DNA of 64,000 nt from Arthrobacter sp042667405 (GCF_042667405.1 NZ_JBHVAL010000002.1:272747-336746); one strand, 5' to 3'; numbered from the stretch's first letter, positions 39,141 to 49,050 are shown. The notes: a model not told the origin generated them from the letters alone. Numbers and translations are program-made.

Positions 39141-40847
39141 GTGAGTGAATTGCACACCCATGAAGTCCTGACGGACTCCACCGGAACTGAGACCATCGAA
39201 CCCGAGGAAACGATCACCTCGGATGAGACGCCCCACGAGATCGAAGAAAAATCGTTCGCGGATTACAACGTCCGCGCGGACATCGTTGAGTCCCTGGCCG
39301 ACGCCGGAATCACGCACCCCTTCCCCATCCAGGCCATGACCCTGCCCGTTGCTTTGAGCGGCCACGACATCATCGGCCAAGCCAAGACAGGCACCGGCAA
39401 GACGCTCGGCTTCGGCATTCCCGCCCTGCAGCGCGTTATCGGCAGGGACGATGCAGGCTATGAGAAGCTCGCCGTCCCCGGGGCCCCGCAGGCCCTGGTG
39501 ATCGTCCCCACCCGTGAACTTGCCGTGCAGGTTGCAAACGACCTCCAGGCTGCCTCCCGGAAGCGCAACGCCCGCATTGCCACTATCTACGGCGGCCGCG
39601 CCTATGAGCCCCAGATCGAAGCGCTGCAGAAGGGTGTTGAGATCGTGGTCGGCACCCCCGGGCGCCTGATCGACCTCTACAAGCAGAAGCACCTGAGCCT
39701 GAAGAACGTCAAGATGGTCATTCTTGATGAGGCCGACGAAATGCTGGACCTCGGCTTCCTACCGGACGTTGAGACCTTGATTGCCGGTACTCCCGCAGTA
39801 CGCCAGACCCTCCTGTTCTCGGCCACCATGCCCGGACCGGTCATCGCAATGGCACGCCGCTACATGACCCAGCCCACCCACATCAGGGCCGCTGACCCGA
39901 ACGATGAAGGCCTCACCAAGCGCGACATCCGCCAGCTGATCTACCGTGCCCACAGCATGGACAAGACCGAAGTTGTGGCCCGCATTCTCCAGGCCAAGGG
40001 CCGCGGACGCACCGTCATCTTCACCAAGACCAAGCGCACCGCTGCCAAGGTCGCTGAGGAACTGGTGGACCGCGGCTTTGCCGCCGCCGCCATCCACGGA
40101 GACCTCGGCCAGGGTGCGCGCGAGCAGGCCCTGCGTGCTTTCCGCAACAACAAGGTGGACGTCCTGGTAGCAACCGACGTGGCAGCCCGTGGCATCGACG
40201 TCGAGGACGTCACCCACGTCATCAACTACCAATGCGTAGAAGACGAAAAGATCTACCTGCACCGCGTTGGCCGCACCGGCCGTGCAGGCAACAAGGGCAC
40301 CGCCGTAACTTTCGTCGACTGGGACGACGTCCCGCGCTGGGCCCTGATCAACAAGGCTCTCGGGCTCAACGTTCCCGAACCTGTGGAGACCTACTCCTCC
40401 TCGCCGCACCTCTTCACCGACCTTGACATTCCCGAAGGCACCAAGGGCCGTCTGCCCCGCAACAAGCGCGTCCTCGCCGGCGTCGACGCCGAGGTCCTGG
40501 AGGACCTGGGCGAGACCGGCAAGAAGAACGCCCGTTCAGGCGGTTCCGGCCGGGACGGTGGACGTGACGGGAAGCGCGACGGCGGCCGCGGTCGCAAGTC
40601 AGGCGACTCGGGCAAGTCCGGCGACTCCGGCGAAAGCAAGGGCGACGGCGGACGCAACCGCACGCGCCGTCGTCGTACCTCCGAGGGCGAAACAGCTCCG
40701 GCGGCAGGTGCGTCCGAGACCCGCAAGGCAACCGCCGACAATGCTGAGAAGCCTGCACGCACGCGTCGCACCCGTACGCGTCGCCGCAATGGTGAAGTTG
40801 TTACCGGTGAGTCGGCTGCTGCCCAGCCTGGCAACACCGAGGCCTAA
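39141..40847 (+). CDS. DEAD-box ATP-dependent RNA helicase
   Basis: A protein of 568 residues, CsdA/DeaD-like. Motif I AKTGTGKT (81-88), PTRELA (123-128), DEAD (196-199), SAT (in LLFSATMPG), and HRVGRTGRAG of the second RecA domain. The C-terminal 120 residues are Arg/Gly/Lys-rich and disordered, an RNA-binding tail (GRDGGRDGKRDGG..., RTRRRRT). GTG start. Likely in RNA folding and ribosome assembly at low temperature. Confidence 0.95.
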   Translation: MSELHTHEVLTDSTGTETIEPEETITSDETPHEIEEKSFADYNVRADIVESLADAGITHPFPIQAMTLPVALSGHDIIGQAKTGTGKTLGFGIPALQRVIGRDDAGYEKLAVPGAPQALVIVPTRELAVQVANDLQAASRKRNARIATIYGGRAYEPQIEALQKGVEIVVGTPGRLIDLYKQKHLSLKNVKMVILDEADEMLDLGFLPDVETLIAGTPAVRQTLLFSATMPGPVIAMARRYMTQPTHIRAADPNDEGLTKRDIRQLIYRAHSMDKTEVVARILQAKGRGRTVIFTKTKRTAAKVAEELVDRGFAAAAIHGDLGQGAREQALRAFRNNKVDVLVATDVAARGIDVEDVTHVINYQCVEDEKIYLHRVGRTGRAGNKGTAVTFVDWDDVPRWALINKALGLNVPEPVETYSSSPHLFTDLDIPEGTKGRLPRNKRVLAGVDAEVLEDLGETGKKNARSGGSGRDGGRDGKRDGGRGRKSGDSGKSGDSGESKGDGGRNRTRRRRTSEGETAPAAGASETRKATADNAEKPARTRRTRTRRRNGEVVTGESAAAQPGNTEA

Positions 40848-40855
40848 TACCTTCA

Positions 40856-41740
40856 ATGGCTGAAACTGTTTGGGCGCCGGACGGCGGCAACATGGTGGTG
40901 CACGCGGATAACGCGGAATTCCTTCCAACGCTGCCGGACGGCGCCTTCACACTCATTTACGTGGACCCTCCCTTCAACACGGGCCGCGTCCAGCGGCGCC
41001 AGGAGACCCGCATGGTCCGCAACGCCGACGGCGACGGCGACCGCGTGGGGTTCAAGGGCCGCTCCTATGACACCATCAAGGGTGCCCTGCACAGCTACGA
41101 CGACGCTTTCAGCGACTACTGGTCCTTCCTCGAGCCCAAGCTCGTGGAAGCGTGGCGGCTGCTGGCCGACGACGGCACCCTGTACCTGCACCTCGATTAC
41201 CGCGAGGTCCACTACGCCAAGGTGATGCTGGACGCGATTTTCGGCAGGGAGTGCTTCCTGAACGAGATCATCTGGGCTTACGACTACGGCGCCCGGGCGA
41301 AGAACCGTTGGCCCACCAAGCACGACAACATCCTTGTCTACGTCAAGAACCCCGCCAAGTACCACTTCGACAATGAGGAAGTGGACCGCGAGCCCTACAT
41401 GGCTCCGGGCCTGGTGACCCCGGCCAAGCGAGAGCGCGGAAAGCTGCCTACCGACGTTTGGTGGCACACCATCGTCTCCCCCACCGGGCGCGAAAAGACC
41501 GGCTACCCCACCCAGAAACCTGAAGGACTGGTGCGCAGGATCGTCTCCGCATCAAGCCGCAAGGATGACTGGTGCCTGGACTTCTTCGCGGGCTCGGGAA
41601 CCCTCGGCGCCGTGGCCGCCAAGCTGGGCCGCCGTTTTGTGTGCGTGGACCAGAATGAACAAGCCATCGAGGTCATGCGGAAACGCCTGGGCAGCAAGGC
41701 CGGATTCCACGAGCTGTTGCCGACCGGCCTTCAAGCCTGA
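40856..41740 (+). CDS. Site-specific DNA methyltransferase (amino-group, beta-type order)
   Basis: A protein of 294 residues with the catalytic motif DPPF (37-40) before the SAM motif FAGSGT (244-249), an order of beta-class N4-cytosine/N6-adenine enzymes. KPEGLVRRIV before the SAM motif is usual for them. It follows the helicase by nine bases and has no restriction-enzyme gene in either direction, so it appears solitary. Target sequence unknown. Confidence 0.92.
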   Translation: MAETVWAPDGGNMVVHADNAEFLPTLPDGAFTLIYVDPPFNTGRVQRRQETRMVRNADGDGDRVGFKGRSYDTIKGALHSYDDAFSDYWSFLEPKLVEAWRLLADDGTLYLHLDYREVHYAKVMLDAIFGRECFLNEIIWAYDYGARAKNRWPTKHDNILVYVKNPAKYHFDNEEVDREPYMAPGLVTPAKRERGKLPTDVWWHTIVSPTGREKTGYPTQKPEGLVRRIVSASSRKDDWCLDFFAGSGTLGAVAAKLGRRFVCVDQNEQAIEVMRKRLGSKAGFHELLPTGLQA

Positions 41741-41780
41741 CCAAGCGGCACTGATTGCCGCTGGTCGGGCAAGGGCCTGC

Positions 41781-42389
41781 TTAGGCCGCGCCCTTCACGA
41801 ACGCCGTCACGGAGTCCGCAATCATCTGCACGGCAATGGCGGACAACAACAAACCTGCGATCCTGGTGACCAGCTCCACGCCGTTCTCACCGAGAACACG
41901 TTGAACCACGCCGGCGAAGCGCATCGCCAGGTAGAGCGAGGCAAGGACAACGGCGATACCGGTGCCTACAGCGAGGTAGTCGGACAGCTCCGTGGACTGC
42001 TGCACGAACACCATCACCGCCACAATCGCACCGGGGCCAGCCATGAGCGGCGTCCCCAGAGGCACAAAGGCGACATTCTTATACTTGGCCGCGTTCTCCT
42101 CGCCACTTGTGTTGCCGGTCAGCAGCTGCAAGGCGATAAGTACCAGAAGCAAACCGCCCGCTCCCTGCAAGGCAGCCAACGAGATATGCATGTAGTTCAG
42201 GATCGACTGGCCGAAGATCGCAAACAGGACAATCACACCGGTAGCGACCAGGAGCGCCTGAAAAGCTGAACGGTTCCGGTCCTTCGCCGACAACTGGGCC
42301 GTCAGGGACATGAAGATCGGCACCGTTCCCGGCGGATCCATGATGACGAACAGGGTAACGATCACCGAGGCCAGCAGTTGCAGGTCCAT
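41781..42389 (-). CDS. MarC family integral membrane protein
   Basis: A protein of 202 residues with six hydrophobic segments and the family pattern LFVIMDPPGTVPIFMSLT near the N-terminus and FVPLGTPLMAGPGAI in the middle. Transport role is unproven in the family. It is downstream of the PHP gene on the same strand, 31 bases apart. Confidence 0.92.
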   Translation of the reverse strand: MDLQLLASVIVTLFVIMDPPGTVPIFMSLTAQLSAKDRNRSAFQALLVATGVIVLFAIFGQSILNYMHISLAALQGAGGLLLVLIALQLLTGNTSGEENAAKYKNVAFVPLGTPLMAGPGAIVAVMVFVQQSTELSDYLAVGTGIAVVLASLYLAMRFAGVVQRVLGENGVELVTRIAGLLLSAIAVQMIADSVTAFVKGAA

Positions 42390-42420
42390 CAGCGGGCCCC
42401 TCTCTCTGGGCGGGCCCTCT

Positions 42421-43266
42421 TCACCGGACCACCGTGCTGCCCGTCGCCAACTCCTCGATCCGCGCCAGTACCTCCGGCGACGTAAGGCTCTCCCCCAGCA
42501 GGTTCGGTTTGCCCGTCCCGTGGTAGTCGGAGGAACCGGTCATCAGCAGACCGTGTTCGGCTGCCAGGGCGCGGAGGAAACTCCGACCCTCTTCAGGGTT
42601 ATCCCGGTGTTCAACTTCCACGCCCAACAGGCCGGCATCGATCATGTCCCGGTAGGTGGCCTCCCCTACGGTGCGTCCCCTGGACGATGCCACCGGATGG
42701 GCGAAGACGGGAACGCCTCCCGCTGCGCGGACAAGCTCGACGGCGAGGGCGGGGTCGGGTGCATAGTGCTGCACGAAGTACCGCGAATGTGAGGTCAGGA
42801 TGGTGGTGAAAGCCTCGGTGCGGTCGGCCACGACTCCCGCTGCCACCAAGGCATCGGCAATGTGTGGCCGGCCTACGGTCGCGCCGGGAGCTACGTGGTG
42901 GATGACGTCATCCCACGTCAATGGATAATCCTCGGACAACAACGTGACCATGTGCTCGGCGCGAGTGAGGCGGGCGTCCTTGGACTTGGTGATCTCCTCC
43001 AGGAGCCCCGCATGGCTGGGATCGTGGAGGTAGCTGAGCAGGTGGACGCTGATCCCCTTCTCCGTTCGGCAGGAAATCTCCATGCCCGGGACGAACGCGA
43101 TGCCATGTTCCCTTGCCGCGGCTGCTGCCGGTTCCCAGCCATCCGTGGAGTCGTGGTCGGTCAGGGCGACGGCGTCGAGCCCCGCGGCCACGGCGGAAAC
43201 AATCACGCCGGCCGGGGTCTGCGTTCCGTCGGAAACATTCGAGTGCGTATGCAGGTCTATCCTCAC
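42421..43266 (-). CDS. PHP-domain phosphoesterase (RNase AM/nucleotidase type)
   Basis: A protein of 281 residues. Metal-binding motifs are spread as in PHP proteins: MRIDLHTHSNVSDG, LTDHDSTDG, PGMEIS, ARLTRAEH, FAHPVASSRG and GSSDYHG. Related proteins hydrolyse 3-prime,5-prime-nucleotide bisphosphates or RNA 5-prime ends. Substrate inferred. Confidence 0.9.
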   Translation of the reverse strand: MRIDLHTHSNVSDGTQTPAGVIVSAVAAGLDAVALTDHDSTDGWEPAAAAAREHGIAFVPGMEISCRTEKGISVHLLSYLHDPSHAGLLEEITKSKDARLTRAEHMVTLLSEDYPLTWDDVIHHVAPGATVGRPHIADALVAAGVVADRTEAFTTILTSHSRYFVQHYAPDPALAVELVRAAGGVPVFAHPVASSRGRTVGEATYRDMIDAGLLGVEVEHRDNPEEGRSFLRALAAEHGLLMTGSSDYHGTGKPNLLGESLTSPEVLARIEELATGSTVVR

Positions 43267-43346
43267 TTTCCCAGCCTATGGGATGAGCGCCTGCTTGGAC
43301 GGTTGCGCCGTTGGCCTCCTCACGGAACAGGTGGGACTATGTAACG

Positions 43347-44930
43347 GTGAACGATGCCGAAAGCACCCAAAACCTGGACTCCTCCAATTCCCAGCCGCTG
43401 CAGGAGCGCGTCAACAACCGCTCACAGAGGCCCACGTCTGATGCCTTCAAGGCATTCATGGCAAGCAACTGGGCTCCCGCCCCGCAGGTGACCCCTGCCC
43501 GGGATGCCGTTGCAGACCACGCGGCCCGCCGCCGTCGTACCATCTCCGAACTGTTCAAGGGCGAACGGCTTGTTATCCCGGCCGGGCCGCTGAAGGTCCG
43601 CTCGAACGACTGCGACTACCGCTTCCGCCCCCACTCCGGCTTCGCGCACCTGACCGGGTTGGGCCTGGACCACGAGCCCGACGCCGTCCTGATTCTTGAG
43701 CCGGTTGCCGAAGGAAAGGGCGACGACGGCGGTCACCACACTGCCACGCTCTACTTCCGTCCGCTGGCCGGCCGCGATACCGAACAGTTCTACGCAGACT
43801 CCCGGGCCGGCGAGTTCTGGATTGGTGCCCGCCCGACGCTGGCTGAATTCGAAGCGCGTCTGGGGCTGCCCACCGCGCACATCGCCGAGCTGGAAATGGC
43901 GATTACCAAGAACGTTGGTGCCCCGGAGATCGGTGGCATCTCCATCCGTTTGGTCCGCAAGGTTGATGAGAACATCGACGCGCTGGTAGACACCGCCCGC
44001 TACAACACTGCCAAGGATCCCGAGAACCTGGACCTCGGCGAACTCGATGCCTTGGACGAGAAGCTCAGTGAAGCCCTCTCCGAGTTGCGCCTGATCAAGG
44101 ACGTATGGGAAATCGAGCAAATGAAGATCGCGGTGGCTGCCACCGTTGAGGGCTTCGCCGACGTCGTCCGCGCCCTTCCCCGCGCCCTCACCCACCCCCG
44201 CGGCGAGCGTGTTGTTGAAGGCGCGTTCTTCGCACGGGCCCGCGAAGAAGGCAACGAGCTCGGCTACGACACCATTGCAGCTGCCGGCAATAATGCAACT
44301 GTCCTGCACTGGACCCGAAACTCGGGAACGGTCAACGCAGGGGAACTTCTCCTCCTCGACGCGGGTGTGGAAGCCGACTCCCTCTACACTGCTGACGTCA
44401 CCCGGACAATGCCGGCGACCGGTACCTTCACCGACGTCCAGCGCAAGGTCTACGAGGCAGTACTGGACGCCGCCGACGCCGGTTTCGCCGCAGCACAGCC
44501 CGGCGTGAAGTTCCGCGACATCCATACAGCGGCCACGACCGTGCTTGCTGAGCGCCTGGCCGACTGGGGTCTGCTGCCAGTCTCCGTCGAGGAAGCCATC
44601 AGCCCCGAAGGCCAGCAGCACCGCCGCTGGATGCCGCACGGAACCAGCCACCACCTGGGCCTGGATGTCCACGACTGTGCCCAGGCCAAGCGTGAGCTCT
44701 ACCTGGACGGAATCCTTACCGAAGGCATGGTCTTCACGATCGAACCCGGCCTGTACTTCAAGGAAGAGGACCTGGCAATCCCGGAGGAATACCGTGGGAT
44801 CGGTGTCCGGATCGAGGACGACATCCTGATGACCGCGGACGGTCCCGTCAACCTCAGCGCCGCCCTGCCGCGCAAGGCGGACGACGTCGAGTCCTGGATG
44901 GCGGGTATTTACCAGGACGCCCAGGGCTAA
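43347..44930 (+). CDS. pepP: Xaa-Pro aminopeptidase (M24B)
   Basis: A protein of 527 residues with an N-terminal creatinase-like domain and a pita-bread C-terminal domain. Metal ligands fall in LLLDAGVEADSLYTADVTRTMP (two Asp), HGTSHHLGLDVHD (His), FTIEPGLYF (Glu) and GIGVRIEDDI (Glu). GTG 43347 is chosen because upstream residues do not fit the family and would approach the PHP promoter. Removes N-terminal residues before proline. Confidence 0.92.
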   Translation: MNDAESTQNLDSSNSQPLQERVNNRSQRPTSDAFKAFMASNWAPAPQVTPARDAVADHAARRRRTISELFKGERLVIPAGPLKVRSNDCDYRFRPHSGFAHLTGLGLDHEPDAVLILEPVAEGKGDDGGHHTATLYFRPLAGRDTEQFYADSRAGEFWIGARPTLAEFEARLGLPTAHIAELEMAITKNVGAPEIGGISIRLVRKVDENIDALVDTARYNTAKDPENLDLGELDALDEKLSEALSELRLIKDVWEIEQMKIAVAATVEGFADVVRALPRALTHPRGERVVEGAFFARAREEGNELGYDTIAAAGNNATVLHWTRNSGTVNAGELLLLDAGVEADSLYTADVTRTMPATGTFTDVQRKVYEAVLDAADAGFAAAQPGVKFRDIHTAATTVLAERLADWGLLPVSVEEAISPEGQQHRRWMPHGTSHHLGLDVHDCAQAKRELYLDGILTEGMVFTIEPGLYFKEEDLAIPEEYRGIGVRIEDDILMTADGPVNLSAALPRKADDVESWMAGIYQDAQG

Positions 44931-44966
44931 GCTGCCGCTTCAGGCAGGCCCATCACGGCAGCAAAG

Positions 44967-45000
44967 AGGGAAGGCCATCGGTAATCCGGTGGCCTTCCCT
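44967..45000. terminator. Terminator between aminopeptidase and stress-protein genes
   Basis: AGGGAAGGCCATCGG pairs with CCGGTGGCCTTCCCT (15 bp, one wobble) around four bases, followed by TTTG on the plus strand and CTTTGC on the other. It sits between convergent genes. Confidence 0.8.
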
Positions 45001-45012
45001 TTGTCTACTGCG

Positions 45013-45819
45013 CTATTGCTTGTGCGGGCCCTCAGGACCTGCCTGCTGCGCATCGTCTTGCGGGGCATCAGCTTGTCCCTCATTGACCCGCACCCCGTAC
45101 TGCGGACGGCCATCGGGCAGGTCCGGGTATCGGACGGCTGCCGGCGTCGGGTTTTGCACGGGCTGTTGGGCGCCGACGGGAGCGCCCTGGCCGTTGGCAC
45201 TGTCCTGGCCGGATTCGGGACCGCGTTGACCGTAGGGGTCGTTCCAGGTGGTGGGGCGCTCGGGGGCTTGGCCCGGTTGCTGGAACGGCTGGTTCTGCGG
45301 GGCGTAGCTGTTCTGGTGTGCCTGTGACGGGTTCATCGGCAGCTGCTGGAGCAGCCGGCGTGCCTCATGGGACGCTTCCCGGGCCACGATGACGTCATAG
45401 TTCGTGGCCACCACCTGGCTGGTGGAGGTGAAGTCGCGCTTGCCGCGCTGGGTGGCGTAGGTGACGATGCCGAAGAGCATAAAGAAAGCCGCACCCATCA
45501 GTACCGAAGTGATGATGGAGAACGGACCGCCCGCGGGAGTGAAGAAGGAAAGCATGACCCCGACGAAGAGGCCGAACCACATGCCGCTCAGCGCCCCGGA
45601 CAACGCAACCCTCGGGTAGCTCAGGCGGCCGGTGACACGCTCCACCATTTTGAGGTCGTTGCCAACGATCGACACCAGCTGAACCGGGAACTGCTGGTCA
45701 GCGAGATAGTCCACCGCCTTCTGGGCATCCAAATAAGAGGTGTATGAGCCCACGGTGTCACCTTGGGGGACGCTGCGGGCTTCCTCGATAGCTTTGGGAC
45801 CACCAAAAATGTTAGACAT
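45013..45819 (-). CDS. General stress protein (YflT/GSP17M-like) with Gln/Pro-rich tail
   Basis: A protein of 268 residues. Residues about 20-80 hold the general stress protein 17M-like fold (VGSYTSYLDAQKAVDYLADQQFPVQLVSIVGNDLKMVERVTGRLSYPRVALSGALSG); two membrane segments follow (about 76-130). The C-terminal 110 residues are disordered and rich in Gln, Pro and Gly. The ATG at 45819 is the family start. Confidence 0.85.
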   Translation of the reverse strand: MSNIFGGPKAIEEARSVPQGDTVGSYTSYLDAQKAVDYLADQQFPVQLVSIVGNDLKMVERVTGRLSYPRVALSGALSGMWFGLFVGVMLSFFTPAGGPFSIITSVLMGAAFFMLFGIVTYATQRGKRDFTSTSQVVATNYDVIVAREASHEARRLLQQLPMNPSQAHQNSYAPQNQPFQQPGQAPERPTTWNDPYGQRGPESGQDSANGQGAPVGAQQPVQNPTPAAVRYPDLPDGRPQYGVRVNEGQADAPQDDAQQAGPEGPHKQ

Positions 45820-45895
45820 AGCCCCATTGTGGCCCATGGATATGTGAAGCGGCTGGAATTCAGCTAAAAGAGAGCAGACTCGGTAGCCTGTAAAC

Positions 45896-47179
45896 ATGAG
45901 CACACATCCTTCTCGCGTCTTTGTGGCGCGCCTTCTGGGCTTGGACGTCTTCGACCCCTTGGGCGATCGTCTTGGCCGGTTGCGGGACGTCGTGGTGCTC
46001 TCCCGCGGGACCCGCGGTGCGCCACACGTCGTCGGCATCGTCGTCGAAGTCCCTGGCAAGAAACGCGTCTTCGTTCCCATGACCCGCATCACCTCCATCG
46101 ACCAGACCCAGATCATCTGCACCGGGTTGGTCAACCTGCGCCGCTTCGAACAGCGCGGCGCGGAAACGCTGGTGGTGGCGGAGATGTTCGACCGTCGCGT
46201 CACGCTGGCCGATGGCAGCGGGGACGCAACCATCGAAGACATCGCCATGGACCAGCACCGCTCCAAGGACTGGTTCGTCAGCAAGCTGTTCGTGCGCCGA
46301 GGACATTCCTTGTCGCCCTTGAGCAGGCTCCGCCGCAACGAGACCCTGATCATTGACTGGGCCGACGCCCAAACCGGAGGCCACAACGAGCCCCAGGCGG
46401 CCACCCAGTTCGTTGCCACCCACGAAGACCTCAAGCCTGCCGACTTCGCTGAAGCCCTGCAGGAGATGAGCGACAAGCGACGCTTTGAAGTAGCCAGCGA
46501 GCTTCAGGACGAGCGGCTCGCCGATGTCCTCCAGGAGCTTCCGGAGGATGACCAGGTCACCATTCTTTCCGCGCTGGATGTCGAGCGCGCCGCCGACGTC
46601 CTCGAGGAGATGGACCCGGACGACGCCGCCGACCTCCTTGCCGAGCTTCCTTCCGCGCAGGCAGAGGAACTCCTGCAGTTGATGGAGCCCCAGGAAGCCG
46701 AGGACGTGCGCCGCCTCCTGGAATATGACGAAGACACCGCCGGTGGTTTGATGACGCCCGTCCCGGTGATCCTGCCACCGGAGGCCACGGTCGCCGAAGC
46801 ACTGGCCCACGTCCGGCGCGAGGAACTCTCTCCGGCGCTGGCGTCATCCATTTTCATTGCCCGCCCGCCCTTGGAAACGCCCACAGGACGCTTCCTGGGT
46901 GTCGTGCACATACAACAGCTGCTGCGGTTCCCTCCGCCGGAACCCTTGGGCAACCTCGTGGATAAAAACCTGGAACCGGTCTCGGACCAGGCCCACATCA
47001 GCGAGGTGGCCCGGACCCTGGCTACGTACAACCTGAACTCGCTTCCAGTCGTGGACGACGACGGCCGCCTCGTGGGGGCGGTGACTGTTGATGACGTGCT
47101 GGATCACCTGTTGCCGGATGACTGGCGCGCCCACGAGGACGACGCCCCTATAAGGAAACTTGGAGGCCGCATTGGCTGA
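45896..47179 (+). CDS. PRC-barrel, MgtE N-terminal and CBS domain protein
   Basis: A soluble protein of 427 residues. It has a PRC-barrel-like N-terminus (VFVARLLGLDVFDPLGDRLGRLRDVVV), an MgtE N-domain (about 200-290; repeats such as LADVLQELPEDDQ, AADVLEEMDPDDAADLLAELP) and two CBS motifs (about 290-415). There is no membrane channel, so it is not a transporter itself but may sense Mg2+ or nucleotides. Related to the mycobacterial Rv1232c neighbourhood. TAGCCT (45884-45889) lies 6 bases before the ATG, consistent with a leaderless message. Confidence 0.88.
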   Translation: MSTHPSRVFVARLLGLDVFDPLGDRLGRLRDVVVLSRGTRGAPHVVGIVVEVPGKKRVFVPMTRITSIDQTQIICTGLVNLRRFEQRGAETLVVAEMFDRRVTLADGSGDATIEDIAMDQHRSKDWFVSKLFVRRGHSLSPLSRLRRNETLIIDWADAQTGGHNEPQAATQFVATHEDLKPADFAEALQEMSDKRRFEVASELQDERLADVLQELPEDDQVTILSALDVERAADVLEEMDPDDAADLLAELPSAQAEELLQLMEPQEAEDVRRLLEYDEDTAGGLMTPVPVILPPEATVAEALAHVRREELSPALASSIFIARPPLETPTGRFLGVVHIQQLLRFPPPEPLGNLVDKNLEPVSDQAHISEVARTLATYNLNSLPVVDDDGRLVGAVTVDDVLDHLLPDDWRAHEDDAPIRKLGGRIG

Positions 47180-47891
47180 GAACAACGCCACCCGACCCCC
47201 CAGGAACACAACACGCCAAGGCAGCAGCCTCGATACTCCACTGAGCGGCCGTCAACGGATCCTCCCCAAGTTCTCACCGAACCCGGACGCTTTCGGCAAC
47301 GCAACAGAGGGCTTTGCCCGTTTCATGGGAACGCCGCAGTTCCTCGTCTACATGACGATTTTCTGTGTGTTCTGGCTCGGGTGGAACACGTTTGCGCCCA
47401 CAGAGTGGCAGTTCGACCGCATGGAGCTGGGCTTCACGCTCCTGACGTTGATGTTGTCCCTGCAGGCCTCCTACGCAGCCCCCCTGCTGCTGCTGGCCCA
47501 GAATCGTCAGGACGACCGGGACCGCGTCTCGTTGCAGCAGGACCGCCAGCGCGCCGAACGGAACCTCTCCGATACCGAATACCTGACCCGCGAACTGGCC
47601 TCCCTGCGTATTGCCCTGCGTGAAGTTGCCACCCGTGATTACGTCCGAGCCGAACTGCGCAGCCTCCTGGAAGACATCATCGATGCCCAGGAAGAACTCC
47701 GCGACAGCGAAACCTCCCCGGATGGAGCGGAGTCGCCCGGCGAGAAGGTCAAAGAGAAATTGAAGGAGAAACGGGACAAGTCCAGGGGTCCGCGCACGCA
47801 GCAGATCCCCAAAGTGCGCGCACCCCGGGCCGCCGGGCCACAACACTCCACCGCCAAGCCTTCCACTGACACCCCTGAAAGCAGGGCCTGA
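47172..47891 (+). CDS. DUF1003 membrane protein
   Basis: A protein of 239 residues with DUF1003 pattern: GTPQFLVYMTIFCVFWLGWN, LTLMLSLQASYAAPLLLLAQNRQDDRDR. Two membrane segments, then coiled coil and a Lys/Pro-rich tail. TTG start (47172) is preferred: GGAGG lies 5 bases upstream; it overlaps the preceding gene by eight bases. Confidence 0.85.
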   Translation: MAENNATRPPRNTTRQGSSLDTPLSGRQRILPKFSPNPDAFGNATEGFARFMGTPQFLVYMTIFCVFWLGWNTFAPTEWQFDRMELGFTLLTLMLSLQASYAAPLLLLAQNRQDDRDRVSLQQDRQRAERNLSDTEYLTRELASLRIALREVATRDYVRAELRSLLEDIIDAQEELRDSETSPDGAESPGEKVKEKLKEKRDKSRGPRTQQIPKVRAPRAAGPQHSTAKPSTDTPESRA

Positions 47892-47896
47892 ACCTT

Positions 47897-49024
47897 ATGA
47901 GCACCGCTACTGCCGAGGCACTGCAGGTTGCCCTGGCAACGGTTATTGATCCCGAGCTCCGCCGCCCCATCACGGAATTGGGCATGGTGGAATCGGTCTC
48001 CGCCGCCGACGACGGAACGGTTCACGTTGCCGTCCTGCTGACCATCGCCGGATGCCCACTGCGGGAGACCATCACCCAGGACGCCACGGAGGCACTGATG
48101 CGCCTCGACGGCGTCACTGGCGTCGACGTCGAATTGAAGGTCATGACACCCGCCCAGCGGGAGGCCCTGAAGGAACAACTCAGGGGCCCGGGCGGACAAA
48201 GGGGCATTCCTTTCACCAAGCCGGGTTCGCTGACCAGGGTCTACGCGGTCGCCAGTGGAAAGGGCGGCGTAGGCAAGTCCTCAGTCACGGTCAACCTGGC
48301 CACTGCCTTGGCCGCCCAAGGACTCCGGGTGGGCATAGTTGACGCGGATGTGCATGGTTTTTCGGTACCGGCCCTGATGGGCATCACCCAGAAACCGACC
48401 CAAGTGGACGACATGATCCTGCCGCCCGTGGCCTATGGGGTGAAAGTCATTTCCATCGGCATGTTCGTTGCCGGCAACCAGCCGGTTGCGTGGCGTGGAC
48501 CCATGCTCCACCGTGCTTTGGAACAGTTCCTCACCGATGTCTACTTCGGCGATCTCGATGCCCTCTTCCTCGACCTGCCTCCGGGGACCGGCGACATTGC
48601 AATCTCCGTGGCCCAGCTGCTGCCCAATGCCGAGATCCTGGTGGTCACCACACCGCAGGCCGCAGCTGCCGACGTCGCTGAACGTGCCGGAACGATTGCA
48701 ACGCAGACCGGCCAGAAAGTGGCCGGCGTGATAGAGAACATGTCGTTCCTGGAAATGCCCGACGGCGGCCACATGGAACTTTTTGGAAGTGGCGGAGGTG
48801 CCATCCTGGCTGAGCGGTTGAGCGCCGCCGTCGGAAGCGACGTCCCGCTGCTGGGGCAGATCCCCCTGGATATCCGGCTGCGCGAGGGAGGCGACGCAGG
48901 AACGCCTGTAGTCCTGGCAGCCCCCGAATCCGCAGCGGCCAAGGCCCTGGCAGGAATAGCAACAAAGTTGGCATCGCGTCCCCGCGGACTTTCCGGGTTA
49001 TCGCTGGGCATCGAGCCCCGGTAA
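47897..49024 (+). CDS. mrp: Mrp/NBP35-family P-loop ATPase, Fe-S cluster carrier
   Basis: A protein of 375 residues. An N-terminal MIP18/DUF59 domain (about 1-90; VIDPELRRPITELGMVESV) precedes the P-loop SGKGGVGKSSVTVNLATALA (about 119-138), VDADVHGFSVP and DLPPGTGD. Such proteins carry or transfer Fe-S clusters. Follows DUF1003 by five bases. Ends convergent to tatB. Confidence 0.93.
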   Translation: MSTATAEALQVALATVIDPELRRPITELGMVESVSAADDGTVHVAVLLTIAGCPLRETITQDATEALMRLDGVTGVDVELKVMTPAQREALKEQLRGPGGQRGIPFTKPGSLTRVYAVASGKGGVGKSSVTVNLATALAAQGLRVGIVDADVHGFSVPALMGITQKPTQVDDMILPPVAYGVKVISIGMFVAGNQPVAWRGPMLHRALEQFLTDVYFGDLDALFLDLPPGTGDIAISVAQLLPNAEILVVTTPQAAAADVAERAGTIATQTGQKVAGVIENMSFLEMPDGGHMELFGSGGGAILAERLSAAVGSDVPLLGQIPLDIRLREGGDAGTPVVLAAPESAAAKALAGIATKLASRPRGLSGLSLGIEPR

Positions 49025-49050
49025 GACCCCTTTCAACAAGAGGCTGAGGC

